From DASYHS01 sp035998295 (GTDB taxonomy: Bacteria; Pseudomonadota; Alphaproteobacteria; Azospirillales; Azospirillaceae), in assembly GCF_035998295.1 (NCBI RefSeq), contig NZ_DASYHS010000148.1, forward strand, positions 1 through 57,393: a DNA stretch of 57,393 nucleotides. The letters are read 5' to 3'. A program made the position numbers and the translations under genes. This document shows, piece by piece, positions 17,931-25,796 of the stretch. The notes under the pieces are model-generated. The model was given only the letters and a program-made list of their open reading frames with translations, did not search any database and had not been told where the DNA came from. The first letter of the stretch is position 1; the number at the start of each line of letters is the position of its first letter.

Positions 17931-19091
17931 ATGACCGTCGCGGGTCTGATCGCCTTGGCCGCCTGTTGTTCGTTCATGGCCCTGGCCCTGCATCCTTTCA
18001 CGGCCTATCCGCTGTCGCTGGCGCTGCTGCGCCGCCTGCGGCCGCAACCCGTGCGCCCGGTCCCGGACGGCGGGCCGCGGAGCTTCGCGGTGTGCCTGTG
18101 CGCCTACAACGAGGAGGCGGTGATCGAGGACAAGGTCCTGAACCTGCTGGAGATGCGCCAGGCACTCGGCGGCGCCCTCGACATCCTCGTCTACGTCGAT
18201 GCCGCGACCGACCGCACGGCCGAGCTGCTGCGCCGGCACGAGGACGTGCTGACGCTCGTCGTCTCGCCGCAGCGCCACGGCAAGACGCACGGCATGAACC
18301 GGCTGGTCAGCCTGACGCGGGCGGACGTCGTGATCTTCACCGACGCGAACGTACGCATCGACCCCGAGACATTGCCGAACCTGGCGCGCTACTTCGCCGA
18401 CCCGTCCGTCGGCTGCGTGTGCGGGACGCTGACATACACCAACGACGACGAGACGCCCACGGCCGCCAGCGGCGCCGCGTACTGGCGCCTGGAGGAGACG
18501 ATCAAGCAGCTCGAGAGCGACACCGGCTCCGTGATCGGGGCCGACGGCTCCGTTTTCGCGATCCGGCGCGAGCTGCACCGTCCGGTGCCCGAGGACATCA
18601 TCGACGACTTCCACGTCTCCCTGTCGATCCTGTGCGACGGCCGCCGCGTCGTCCGCGCACCCGACATCCGCGCTTACGAGAAGGGCGCGACCAGTTCGGG
18701 CGACGAGTTCCGGCGCAAGGTCCGCATCGCCTGCCAGGCGGTCAACGTCCACCGCCTGCTGCGGCCGCGGATCGCGCGTACGGACCTGCTGACCCGCTAC
18801 AAATACGCCTCGCACAAGTGGCTGCGCTGGATGACCGGCTTCCTGCTCGCCGCCGCGGGGCTCTCGGGCCTGCTCTTCCTCTGGCTCGCCTTCCAGTGGA
18901 CCGGCCTCGCCGTGGCGTTCGCGGGGGCCGGCGCCGCGGCGCTCCTGGACCGGCTGGGCGTGGCCCGCGTCCGCACGGTGCGGGAGATCCTCTCGGCGTT
19001 CGCCGCCACGGCGGTGGGCGTCCTGCGTTCCTACCGGGGCGACCGGTTCCAGACATGGACCCCGGCGCAGTCGGTCCGCCGCGCGCAATGA
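17931..19091 (+). CDS. Membrane-anchored family 2 glycosyltransferase (cellulose-synthase-like)
   Basis: A 386-residue enzyme with an N-terminal membrane helix (about 4-30), a catalytic GT-A domain and two to three C-terminal helices (about 297-345). Catalytic features are CAYNEEAVIEDK, the first acidic site YVDAATD (88-94), FTDANVRIDPETLPNLARYF with DxN in place of DxD (137-143), and DDFHVSL corresponding to the T/EDxxL base region. The overall form matches processive or polyprenyl-linked GT2 enzymes. GGGAG at 17919-17923 precedes the ATG. The stop overlaps a small proline-rich ORF leading to the tyrosine-kinase gene. Confidence 0.85.
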   Translation: MTVAGLIALAACCSFMALALHPFTAYPLSLALLRRLRPQPVRPVPDGGPRSFAVCLCAYNEEAVIEDKVLNLLEMRQALGGALDILVYVDAATDRTAELLRRHEDVLTLVVSPQRHGKTHGMNRLVSLTRADVVIFTDANVRIDPETLPNLARYFADPSVGCVCGTLTYTNDDETPTAASGAAYWRLEETIKQLESDTGSVIGADGSVFAIRRELHRPVPEDIIDDFHVSLSILCDGRRVVRAPDIRAYEKGATSSGDEFRRKVRIACQAVNVHRLLRPRIARTDLLTRYKYASHKWLRWMTGFLLAAAGLSGLLFLWLAFQWTGLAVAFAGAGAAALLDRLGVARVRTVREILSAFAATAVGVLRSYRGDRFQTWTPAQSVRRAQ

Positions 19092-19141
19092 CGATGCCTC
19101 CGAATCAGACGACGGCACCCCCGAACCAGACGATGGCCTAG
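19088..19141 (+). CDS. 17-residue ORF in frame with, and just before, the tyrosine kinase
   Basis: ATG 19088 overlaps the preceding stop (ATGA) and encodes MTMPPNQTTAPPNQTMA before TAG at 19139-19141; the kinase ATG is 4 nt later in the same frame. The Pro/Gln/Asn-rich composition matches the kinase N-terminus (QLPQQPPIGYPPQN). It is either a coupling leader or the former kinase N-terminus cut by an amber codon. The unit PPNQT is repeated. Confidence 0.4.
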   Translation: MTMPPNQTTAPPNQTMA

Positions 19142-19144
19142 ACG

Positions 19145-21448
19145 ATGTTCCAGCTCCCCCAGCAGCCGCCGATCGGATACCCGCCCCAGAACGCGAGCAG
19201 CGTGCCGCCGCCGATGCCGGCTCCGCGCACCGAACAGCTCGCCTTCGGCGACTTCCTCGGCATGCTGCGGCGCCACCGCATCGCGTTCGCTCTGGCGGTC
19301 GTGCTGTCGACGGTCCTGGCGCTGGCGGTGGCCCTGACGCAGACGCCCCGCTACTCGGCCTGGACCGAGCTGCTGATCGACCTGCGCAAGCCGAACGTGC
19401 TCGAGGGCGGCGGCAGCATCGTGCCCGACATCCCGGTCACCTCGAACATGGCCACGGCGGCGATCCGCGGCGAGATCGCCCAGATCGGCTCGAACGAGAT
19501 CGTCGGCCGGGTGGTCGACCGGCTCGGGCTGGTCCAGGACCCCGAGTTCAACGGCCGCCTCGCCAAGGAGCTGGCGCCGCCGCCCTCCACCGTCGAGCTG
19601 TGGTTCGAGGAGCTGAGCGCCGCCCCCGGCGCGCTGCTCGACTGGACCGCCGAGACCCTCGGCGCCGCCCCCGAGGACGAGGAGCCGGTCGCGGCCGAGG
19701 ACGGGGAGAACACGTCGCCGGAGCGGGCGAGGGTGATGCGCAGCGTCGCGCGCAACCTGAGCGTCGCCAATGACGGGCGGTCCTTCGTCCTCTCGATCGG
19801 GTTCTCGTCCGAGAACCCGCGCAAGGCGGCCCTGATCGCCAACACCTTCGCCGAGGAGTACCTGGCCTCCCAGGTGCGCCTGAAGCAGGAGGCGCTGAAG
19901 CGCGCCCAGGACTGGCTGAACGAGCGCGTCCTGGCGTTGCGCCAGGAGGTCGAGGCGTCGAACCGCTCCGTGCTTCAGCTGCGCGACGACAACCAGATCG
20001 TGGAGCTCCAGAACGGGACCGTCACCGCCCAGCAGCTGGCCGAGCTGAACTCGCAGCTGATCCTGGCGCGCTCCGGCCGCGCGCAGGCCGAGGCCCGCCT
20101 GCGCAGCGCCCAGCAGCTGACGAGCGACAGCGGCCGCTACGACGGCACGCTGGAGGTGTTCCAGGCCAGCGCGGTGCAGGGCCTGAAGCAGCAGGAAGGC
20201 GACCTGCGCCGCGAGGAGGCCGAACTGGCGAGCCGGCTGGGCCCGCGCCATCCCGACCTGATCCAGGTCCGGGCCGAGCTGGAGGCGATCCGCGGCAAGA
20301 TCGACGACGAGGTCGACGCCATCGTCCGCGGCCTCCAGAACGAGGTCAACGTCGCCACCTCGCGCGAGGCAAGCCTGCAGCAGGCGTTGCAGGCGCTGGA
20401 GGAACGGGCCACCAACGCCGGCCGGACCCAGATGGAGATCCTGCAGATCGACCAGGACGCCCAGACCAGCCGCGCCCTGCTGGACAGCGTGCTGACCCGC
20501 TACAAGGAACTGATCGAGCAGACCGACCTGCTGGAGCCGGACGCGCGCACCATCTCGGAAGCCGCGGTTCCGCTGTCCCCGGTCGGCCTCGGCCGCAAGC
20601 AGATCGTCGCCGCCGGCCTCGGCCTGGGCGCGATCCTCGGCATCATCGTCGTGCTGGTGCTGGAGCAGGTGACGCGCGGCTTCCGCAGCTCCGAGGAGGC
20701 CGAACGCCTGCTCGGCATGCCGGTGCTGGGCGCGATCCCGCGCCTGCGGTTCGGGCGCTGGCGCAACCCCGTGGACTACGTCGTCGACAAGCCGCTCTCG
20801 ATCTACGCGGAATCGCTGCGGCGCCTGTTCGCGACCATCCGGCTGATGGGGCGCCTCAGGCAGGGATCGGTGCTGGTCGTCTCGTCCGCCGTCCCTAACG
20901 AGGGCAAGACGACGCTGGTGATGTCGCTGGCCCGGATGCTGGCCGGGGCGGGCGTGCGCGTGCTGGTGATCGAGGGCGACCTGCGGCGGCCGTCGCTGTC
21001 GGCGATGTTCCAGCCCGAGGACCCGGCGGGCCTGTGCGAGGTGCTGGCCGGCCAGCGCGAACTGGCGACCACGCTCCACACCGACCCGAAATCCGGCGCG
21101 CACGTGCTCCTGGCGGGCCGGGCCGCGTCCGACCCGGCCGACATCCTCGACCCGCGGCGGGTGCGCGGGCTGTTCGACGAGGCGCGCCGGCGCTACGACC
21201 TCGTCCTGGTCGACACGGCCCCGGCGATGGTGATCTCCGACACGATCGTGATGGCCGAGCAGGCGGACGCCGTGATCCTGGCGACCCGCTGGTCGAGCAC
21301 GCCGCGCAAGGTCGTGATCAAGGCGGCGGCGCTGCTGCGCGAATGCGGCGCCAACCTCGTCGGCACGGTGCTCTCGCGGGTCGAGACCCGGGCCGAGCAG
21401 GACGTCGGCGCGGTGTACCGCAGCGCGAAGCGGTACTATGCGAACTGA
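19145..21448 (+). CDS. Wzc-type exopolysaccharide chain-length/tyrosine autokinase
   Basis: This single-chain PCP-2a protein (767 residues) couples chain-length control with a cytoplasmic BY-kinase. A proline-rich N-terminus precedes TM1 (about 46-66); the Wzz periplasmic domain is long and coiled-coil-rich (about 240-460, Gln/Glu/Arg-rich) with an acidic insert (170-195); TM2 is about 485-507. The kinase carries Walker A VPNEGKTTL (583-591), Walker A-prime VLVIEGDLRRPS (606-617) with Glu where Asp is usual, and Walker B LVLVDTAP (686-693). The tail has only three tyrosines (758, 764, 765), few for a Tyr cluster. Its cycle of autophosphorylation should regulate polymer export with the neighbouring Wzy-like protein. 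Confidence 0.9.
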   Translation: MFQLPQQPPIGYPPQNASSVPPPMPAPRTEQLAFGDFLGMLRRHRIAFALAVVLSTVLALAVALTQTPRYSAWTELLIDLRKPNVLEGGGSIVPDIPVTSNMATAAIRGEIAQIGSNEIVGRVVDRLGLVQDPEFNGRLAKELAPPPSTVELWFEELSAAPGALLDWTAETLGAAPEDEEPVAAEDGENTSPERARVMRSVARNLSVANDGRSFVLSIGFSSENPRKAALIANTFAEEYLASQVRLKQEALKRAQDWLNERVLALRQEVEASNRSVLQLRDDNQIVELQNGTVTAQQLAELNSQLILARSGRAQAEARLRSAQQLTSDSGRYDGTLEVFQASAVQGLKQQEGDLRREEAELASRLGPRHPDLIQVRAELEAIRGKIDDEVDAIVRGLQNEVNVATSREASLQQALQALEERATNAGRTQMEILQIDQDAQTSRALLDSVLTRYKELIEQTDLLEPDARTISEAAVPLSPVGLGRKQIVAAGLGLGAILGIIVVLVLEQVTRGFRSSEEAERLLGMPVLGAIPRLRFGRWRNPVDYVVDKPLSIYAESLRRLFATIRLMGRLRQGSVLVVSSAVPNEGKTTLVMSLARMLAGAGVRVLVIEGDLRRPSLSAMFQPEDPAGLCEVLAGQRELATTLHTDPKSGAHVLLAGRAASDPADILDPRRVRGLFDEARRRYDLVLVDTAPAMVISDTIVMAEQADAVILATRWSSTPRKVVIKAAALLRECGANLVGTVLSRVETRAEQDVGAVYRSAKRYYAN

Positions 21449-22424
21449 GCCGCGCGCGCATGGCGGGATGCCGACCGTCTCGGTGATCGTCGCGGCCTGG
21501 AACGCCGAGGCGACCCTGGAGCGCGCCGTGCGCTCGGCGCTCGGCCAGACCCTGCGCGAGGTGGAGGTGATCGTCGTCGACGACGCGTCGACCGATGGCA
21601 CCGCCGGCCTCGCCCTGCGGCTCGCGGGGGAGGACCCGCGCGTCCGCCTGGTCCGGCTCGAGCGCAACCTCGGCCCGGCGGCGGCGCGCAACGCCGGCCT
21701 GGACGCGGCGTCGGGATGCTGGGTGGCGCTGCTGGACGCCGACGACGGCTTCGCGCCCGGCCGCCTCGCCGGCCTGCTGGCCGAGGCGCGGGCCGACGGC
21801 GCCGACATGATCGCCGACAACCTGCTGCTGGTCGAGGACGGCCGGCCGCCGCGCCCCATGATCGAGGCGCCGTTCGAGCGGGAGGTCGTGACCCTGGCGC
21901 GCTTCCTGCTCGGCAACCTCCCCGACCCGCGCCACCCCCGGGTCGGCTACGGGTTCCTGAAGCCGGTGCTGCGGCGCCGGTTCCTGGAGACGCACGGGTT
22001 GCGCTACGAGGCCGGCGCCCGCTTCGCCGAGGATTTCGGCTTCTATACCCGCTGCCTCGCGGCCGGCGCGCGGTTCCTGCTCGTGCCGGACGCCTGGTAC
22101 GAATACCGCATCCATCCCGGCTCGCTGACCGCCAACCACTCGATCGAGGATCTGCGCCGCCTCAGGGCCATGGACGACGACCTCGGCCGGCGCATCCGCG
22201 CGATGGGCGACCAGGCCGCGGCCGCGGCGCTGCGCCGCCACCGCCGCACGATCGACCAGCGCCTGTTCTGGCGCGTCTTCATCGAGGACGTGAAGCGCCG
22301 CGCCCCGGCGGCGGCGCTGGCGACGCTGGCGCGCAGCCCGCATGTCTGCGCCTACATCATGCGCCAGTGCCTGGCCGTAGCGCTCGAGCGCTCGCGCCGC
22401 CGGCTGCTCGCCTCCGACGCCTGA
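21438..22424 (+). CDS. Family 2 glycosyltransferase
   Basis: A 328-residue GT-A enzyme whose ATG lies inside the last codons of the kinase gene (11-nt overlap), so it belongs to the same operon. Motifs are VSVIVAAWNAEATLERAV, VIVVDDASTDGT, metal site LDADDGFAPGRL (99-110) and a late FAEDFGFYTR acidic region. It resembles the GT2 at 14237-15232 throughout (shared xGYxxKPxxRRxxLxxxGLRY and PGSLT/S), suggesting duplication within the cluster. The C-terminal 70 residues are strongly basic and helical. Substrates are unknown. Confidence 0.85.
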   Translation: MRTEPRAHGGMPTVSVIVAAWNAEATLERAVRSALGQTLREVEVIVVDDASTDGTAGLALRLAGEDPRVRLVRLERNLGPAAARNAGLDAASGCWVALLDADDGFAPGRLAGLLAEARADGADMIADNLLLVEDGRPPRPMIEAPFEREVVTLARFLLGNLPDPRHPRVGYGFLKPVLRRRFLETHGLRYEAGARFAEDFGFYTRCLAAGARFLLVPDAWYEYRIHPGSLTANHSIEDLRRLRAMDDDLGRRIRAMGDQAAAAALRRHRRTIDQRLFWRVFIEDVKRRAPAAALATLARSPHVCAYIMRQCLAVALERSRRRLLASDA

Positions 22425-22445
22425 CCCTCGGGCGTTTGAGCGGAT

Positions 22446-23390
22446 TCAGGAGCCGGCCGCGAACCACACCAGCACGGCGCCCGTCGTCAGCATCGACAGC
22501 GCGGTCGTGACCAGGACCGCGCTCGCGGTCGGCAGGACGTGGATGCCGTAGCGCTGGGCGAAGACGAACGCGTTGGCGCCGCTGGGAAGCGTCGCGCATA
22601 CCGTCGCGACCGCGAGCTGCAGCGGCGCCAGGTCGAAGACGTGGCGTCCCAGCAGCCAGACCGCGGCCGGCAGCGCCAGCAGCTTCAGCACCACGACCAT
22701 CAGGCTCGGCCCCATCAAATCGCCCCCGCGCAGCCCGACCAGCCCCGCGCCGAGCGAGAACAGCGCGCACGGCACGGCCGCGCCCGCGAGCATCGCCAGC
22801 AGCCGGTCGGCCGGTTCCGGGATCGGGATGCCGAGCGTGCCGACCGTGAGCCCGGCGAGCACCGCGATCACGATCGGGTTGCGCGCGATCGAGGCGAGCG
22901 TCGTCCCCAGCACGGCGAGCGGCCGGCCGCGCCCTTCGGCGCGGTCCATCTCCACCAGGACCGTGAAGCCGCCGATCAGCAGCGCCGCATGGAACGTCAC
23001 GATCAGGAGGTGCTGTGCCAGCCCGGCCTCCCCGAACGCCGCCAGCGCCAGCGGCACTCCGATCTGCACGGTGTTCGAGAAGGTGGCGCCGATGCCGAGC
23101 ACCGCGCTGCCGGAGAGGCTGTCGCGCAGCAGGTAGCGCCCGCCCAGCACCGCGACCGTGCCGACGATCAGCACCGCCGCGTAGTAGGCTTCCAGGATCG
23201 CCAGGTCCTCGCGGCCCGGCAGCCCGGCCTCGGCCATGGCGCGGAACAGCAGGGCCGGGATCGCGAGATGGAAGACGAAGGTGGTCAGCCCGCGCGCCGC
23301 CTCGGCGGAGAACAGCGGCGGCCGGCCGAACGCGAAGCCGGCGAGGATCAGGCCGAAGACCGGCAGGACGATGTCGAGGATGACGTGCAT
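22446..23390 (-). CDS. AEC-family (auxin efflux carrier-like) transporter
   Basis: A 314-residue polytopic protein with about ten hydrophobic segments and the two-repeat layout of the membrane transport protein family PF03547. The start MHVILDIVLPVFGLILAGF is conserved, as are FSNTVQIGVPLALAAFG and the second-repeat motif ATLPSGANAFVFAQRYG. Bacterial members move malonate, malate or other small anions. The longer in-frame start at 23465 would add a charged, Pro-rich stretch not seen in the family. No good ribosome site is visible upstream of 23390. It is convergent with the exopolysaccharide operon and divergent from the methyltransferase. Confidence 0.85.
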   Translation of the reverse strand: MHVILDIVLPVFGLILAGFAFGRPPLFSAEAARGLTTFVFHLAIPALLFRAMAEAGLPGREDLAILEAYYAAVLIVGTVAVLGGRYLLRDSLSGSAVLGIGATFSNTVQIGVPLALAAFGEAGLAQHLLIVTFHAALLIGGFTVLVEMDRAEGRGRPLAVLGTTLASIARNPIVIAVLAGLTVGTLGIPIPEPADRLLAMLAGAAVPCALFSLGAGLVGLRGGDLMGPSLMVVVLKLLALPAAVWLLGRHVFDLAPLQLAVATVCATLPSGANAFVFAQRYGIHVLPTASAVLVTTALSMLTTGAVLVWFAAGS

Positions 23391-23525
23391 GTCGGGCGGA
23401 CCGGGGAGGGGCCGCCACCATGGCGCGGCGCCGGGAGCGTGGCAAGTACCTACCCGCCTGTCCACATGACCCCGGGTCGGGGAGGGACTACGATCCGGCT
23501 TTCACGGACATGAGGAGCCACGGCG

Positions 23526-24326
23526 ATGAACGAAGCTGCTTCCGTTCGCTGGGTGAGCGGCGACCTCTACGAGCCCTATGTCGGACGCTGGAGCCGACTG
23601 GTGGCTCGCGAGTTCCTGAATTGGCTGGACGCCCCGGCCAGGCTCGACTGGCTCGACCTGGGCTGCGGCACCGGGGTGGTGCTCGAGGCGATCGCCGGAC
23701 GATGCGCGCCCGCTCACCTGGCCGGGGTCGATTCGTCGGCCGGCTTCCTCGACTTCGCCCGTCTGCGGCTGAAGGATACGGGCGCCGAGCTGCACCGGGC
23801 CGATGCCCGCGGACTGCCCTTCGCCGCGGCTCGGTTCGACCGCGTGGTGTCCGGCCTCATGCTCAACTTCGTGCCCGACCAACCGCTCGCGGCGGCCGAG
23901 ATGGCGCGGGTCGCCCAACCGGGCGGCGAGGTGGCGCTCTACGTATGGGACTATGCGGAGGGTATGGAGATGATGCGCCGCTTCTGGGACGCGGCGGCGG
24001 CCCTGGACCCGCAGGCCGCCGAACGCGACGAGGCGCGGCGTTCTCCGATATGCCGGCCGGAGCCCCTGCGCCGCCTGTTCGAAGGCGCCGGCCTCACGGA
24101 GGTGGAGACCCGCGCGATCGACGTGCCGACGGCGTTCCGCGACTTCGACGACTACTGGGTTCCGTTCCTGGGCGGGCAGGCACCGGCGCCCGCCTACTGC
24201 ATGTCGTTGACGGAGGAGGGGCGGACGGCCCTGCGCGAGCGGTTGCGGGCGTCCCTGCCGGCGCAGGCGGACGGCAGCATCCGTCTCGTCGCGCGTGCCT
24301 GGGCCGTGAGGGGCCGCAAGGCCTGA
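23526..24326 (+). CDS. Class I SAM-dependent methyltransferase
   Basis: A 266-residue protein with a UbiE/Methyltransf_11-type fold: motif I LDLGCGTGVVLEAIAGRC (about 43-60), motif II region LAGVDSS (about 65-71), RADARGLPFAAARFDRVVSG and LMLNFVPD (motif IV/post-I area), then the ARVAQPGGEVALYVWDY block. The N-terminus SGDLYEPYVGRWSRLVAREFL is shared with small-molecule methyltransferases. The substrate is unknown. It lies 85 bp upstream of the GASP-repeat gene on the same strand, so it could be part of that locus. GAGG lies about ten bases before the ATG. Confidence 0.82.
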   Translation: MNEAASVRWVSGDLYEPYVGRWSRLVAREFLNWLDAPARLDWLDLGCGTGVVLEAIAGRCAPAHLAGVDSSAGFLDFARLRLKDTGAELHRADARGLPFAAARFDRVVSGLMLNFVPDQPLAAAEMARVAQPGGEVALYVWDYAEGMEMMRRFWDAAAALDPQAAERDEARRSPICRPEPLRRLFEGAGLTEVETRAIDVPTAFRDFDDYWVPFLGGQAPAPAYCMSLTEEGRTALRERLRASLPAQADGSIRLVARAWAVRGRKA

Positions 24327-24411
24327 CCGGACGGATATATACCCGGCCGATGTGGCGTCGGGTTGTAGCATGTGCCACTCTTGCGCCTTCCGATCTTTCG
24401 GGGAGGGCGAC

Positions 24412-24762
24412 ATGGCGAAGAAGCGTTCCGGTGCGAAAGCGAGCGAGATCCTGTCGGTGGGCGCGAGCCCGATGGTTTCCGCAGGGGCAAGCCCGATGGT
24501 TTCCTCAGGGGCGAGCCCGATGATTTCCGCAGGGGCGAGCCCCATGGTCTCCGCCGGCGCCAGCCCGCAGGTCACGATCACGGCGACCATGGCCGCCAAG
24601 TCCCTGCCGCAGCAGGTCTCGGCGCTGATCGCGGCGGGGGTGAGCGCCCAGATCAGCGTGCGCGGCAGCGGCAAGGACCTGCGCGACGTGCTCGATCGCA
24701 TGGCCGACCGGATCGACGACGTGTCGGCCATGATCTCCGTCCGCGGCGCGCCGCGGAAGTGA
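24412..24762 (+). CDS. Small repeat protein with tandem GASPMVSA octapeptides
   Basis: The 116-residue protein starts MAKKRSGAKASEILSV and then has four consecutive octapeptides (GASPMVSA, GASPMVSS, GASPMISA, GASPMVSA) plus a partial GASPQV, residues 17-54. The C-terminal half contains a second internal repeat: VSAQISVRGSGK (about 78-89) and VSAMISVRGAPRK at the end, separated by a charged helix (DLRDVLDRMADRIDD). There are no cysteines and no membrane segment. GGGGAGGG at 24400-24407 supports this start; an in-frame GTG at 24352 would add a CxxCxxC-containing leader. Its stop overlaps the next start (GTGA). I do not recognise the family; a structural peptide or modified-peptide precursor are both possible. 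Confidence 0.7.
   Translation: MAKKRSGAKASEILSVGASPMVSAGASPMVSSGASPMISAGASPMVSAGASPQVTITATMAAKSLPQQVSALIAAGVSAQISVRGSGKDLRDVLDRMADRIDDVSAMISVRGAPRK
24460..24573 (+). repeat. 24-bp tandem repeats encoding GASPMVSA
   Basis: Four 24-base units and a partial fifth lie in frame. The first three are nearly identical at the nucleotide level (GCRAGCCCGATGRTTTCC cores), while the fourth uses different synonymous codons, suggesting recent expansion at the 5' side and purifying selection on the peptide. Confidence 0.85.
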
Positions 24763-25796
24763 CGGCCGGGTTCGGGGAGGGGAGCCTCCCCGGCTGGGCG
24801 CAGGCGGCGCTCGATCTGCTCGCCTGGGCGGCGGGCGGGGAGCCGCCGCGCCGTCCCTGGCCGCCGGCGGTGGTCGAGGAACTGCGCCGGCGCAACCTCG
24901 ACGGCCTCCACTATCTGGCCTTCGATCCCGGCCACCCGCGCCAGCGGCTCTACGACGCGGTATGGCGCGCACAGCGCGCCGCGACCGCGGAAATGCTGCG
25001 CACGCTCGACGCTTCCGGCCTCACCGTCCTGGCGTTCAAGGGCGCGGAGATCGCCGAGCGCTGGTTCGGCTCGCGCCCCATCGGCATCTTCGCGGACTGC
25101 GACCTGCTGGTGCCGCGCGAGGAGGTCGTCGAGGCGATGGCCGTGCTGTTCGGCTGCGGCTTCCGCCCGCGCTACTTCGATGCCGAGGCGGGCCGCCTCG
25201 TCCCGTTCGACATCGCCGCGATCGGCGCGATCCTTTCCGAGCATTACGAGATCCCGCCTTTTTGGCGCTTCCAGCCCCTCGACCTCGATCCCGAGGCGAT
25301 CGCCGCGGTCGGGCCGCAGGACGCGGAATCGGTCCTCGTCTCAGGCGGCGCCGCGCAGCTCGCGGTCGCCTTCGACGTGCATCACGGGCTCGCGGTCGAC
25401 CTCGACCCGGCGATCTTCCTCGACCGCCGCATTCCCGGCCCGTTCGGCGCCGGCTTCTCGCCGACGCCCGCCGACCACCTCTGGTGCCTGCTGGTGCGCT
25501 ACTACAACGAGGTGGCGCTGAACGGTAAGGACACGCTGCGCGACCTCGCCTACGCCGCGCTGCTGGTCGGCCGGGCGGAGATCGACTGGGAGCGGGTCGT
25601 CTCCCTCACGCACGGCCACGACACCCGCCCCGGGCCGTTCTACCTGCTGTCCTGGCTGGACGGGCTGGTCCCGGGCTGCGTGCCGGGCGCGGTGCTGAGC
25701 GAGCTCGACCCCCGCCGCGGCTCCCGCGCCCGCGACTTCGGCTGGCTGGCCGGCCGCCTGCTCGGTGCGGTGGAGCCGAACCCGTTCGGGGCCTAA
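24759..25796 (+). CDS. PF14907-like nucleotidyltransferase family protein
   Basis: A 345-residue protein starts at GTG 24759 inside the last codon and stop of the GASP-repeat gene, so the two are translationally coupled. The nucleotidyltransferase-fold region is visible: VLAFKGAEIAERWFGSRPIG (about 90-109) followed by the double-acid strand FADCDLLVPRE (111-121). A later DVHHGLAVDLDPAIF and PADHLWCLLVRYYNE match the C-terminal half of NTP_transf_5 (PF14907) proteins. Known relatives often sit in modified-peptide clusters beside PqqD, HPr-kinase-like or asparagine-synthase-like genes, none of which is seen here. The reaction is unknown. The length is typical of the family. Confidence 0.72.
   Translation: MTAGFGEGSLPGWAQAALDLLAWAAGGEPPRRPWPPAVVEELRRRNLDGLHYLAFDPGHPRQRLYDAVWRAQRAATAEMLRTLDASGLTVLAFKGAEIAERWFGSRPIGIFADCDLLVPREEVVEAMAVLFGCGFRPRYFDAEAGRLVPFDIAAIGAILSEHYEIPPFWRFQPLDLDPEAIAAVGPQDAESVLVSGGAAQLAVAFDVHHGLAVDLDPAIFLDRRIPGPFGAGFSPTPADHLWCLLVRYYNEVALNGKDTLRDLAYAALLVGRAEIDWERVVSLTHGHDTRPGPFYLLSWLDGLVPGCVPGAVLSELDPRRGSRARDFGWLAGRLLGAVEPNPFGA

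Noticed and set aside
24460..24573. Tandem repeat considered as a CRISPR-like array
   Set aside because: Units are contiguous, 24 bp, in frame and without spacers; they encode protein.
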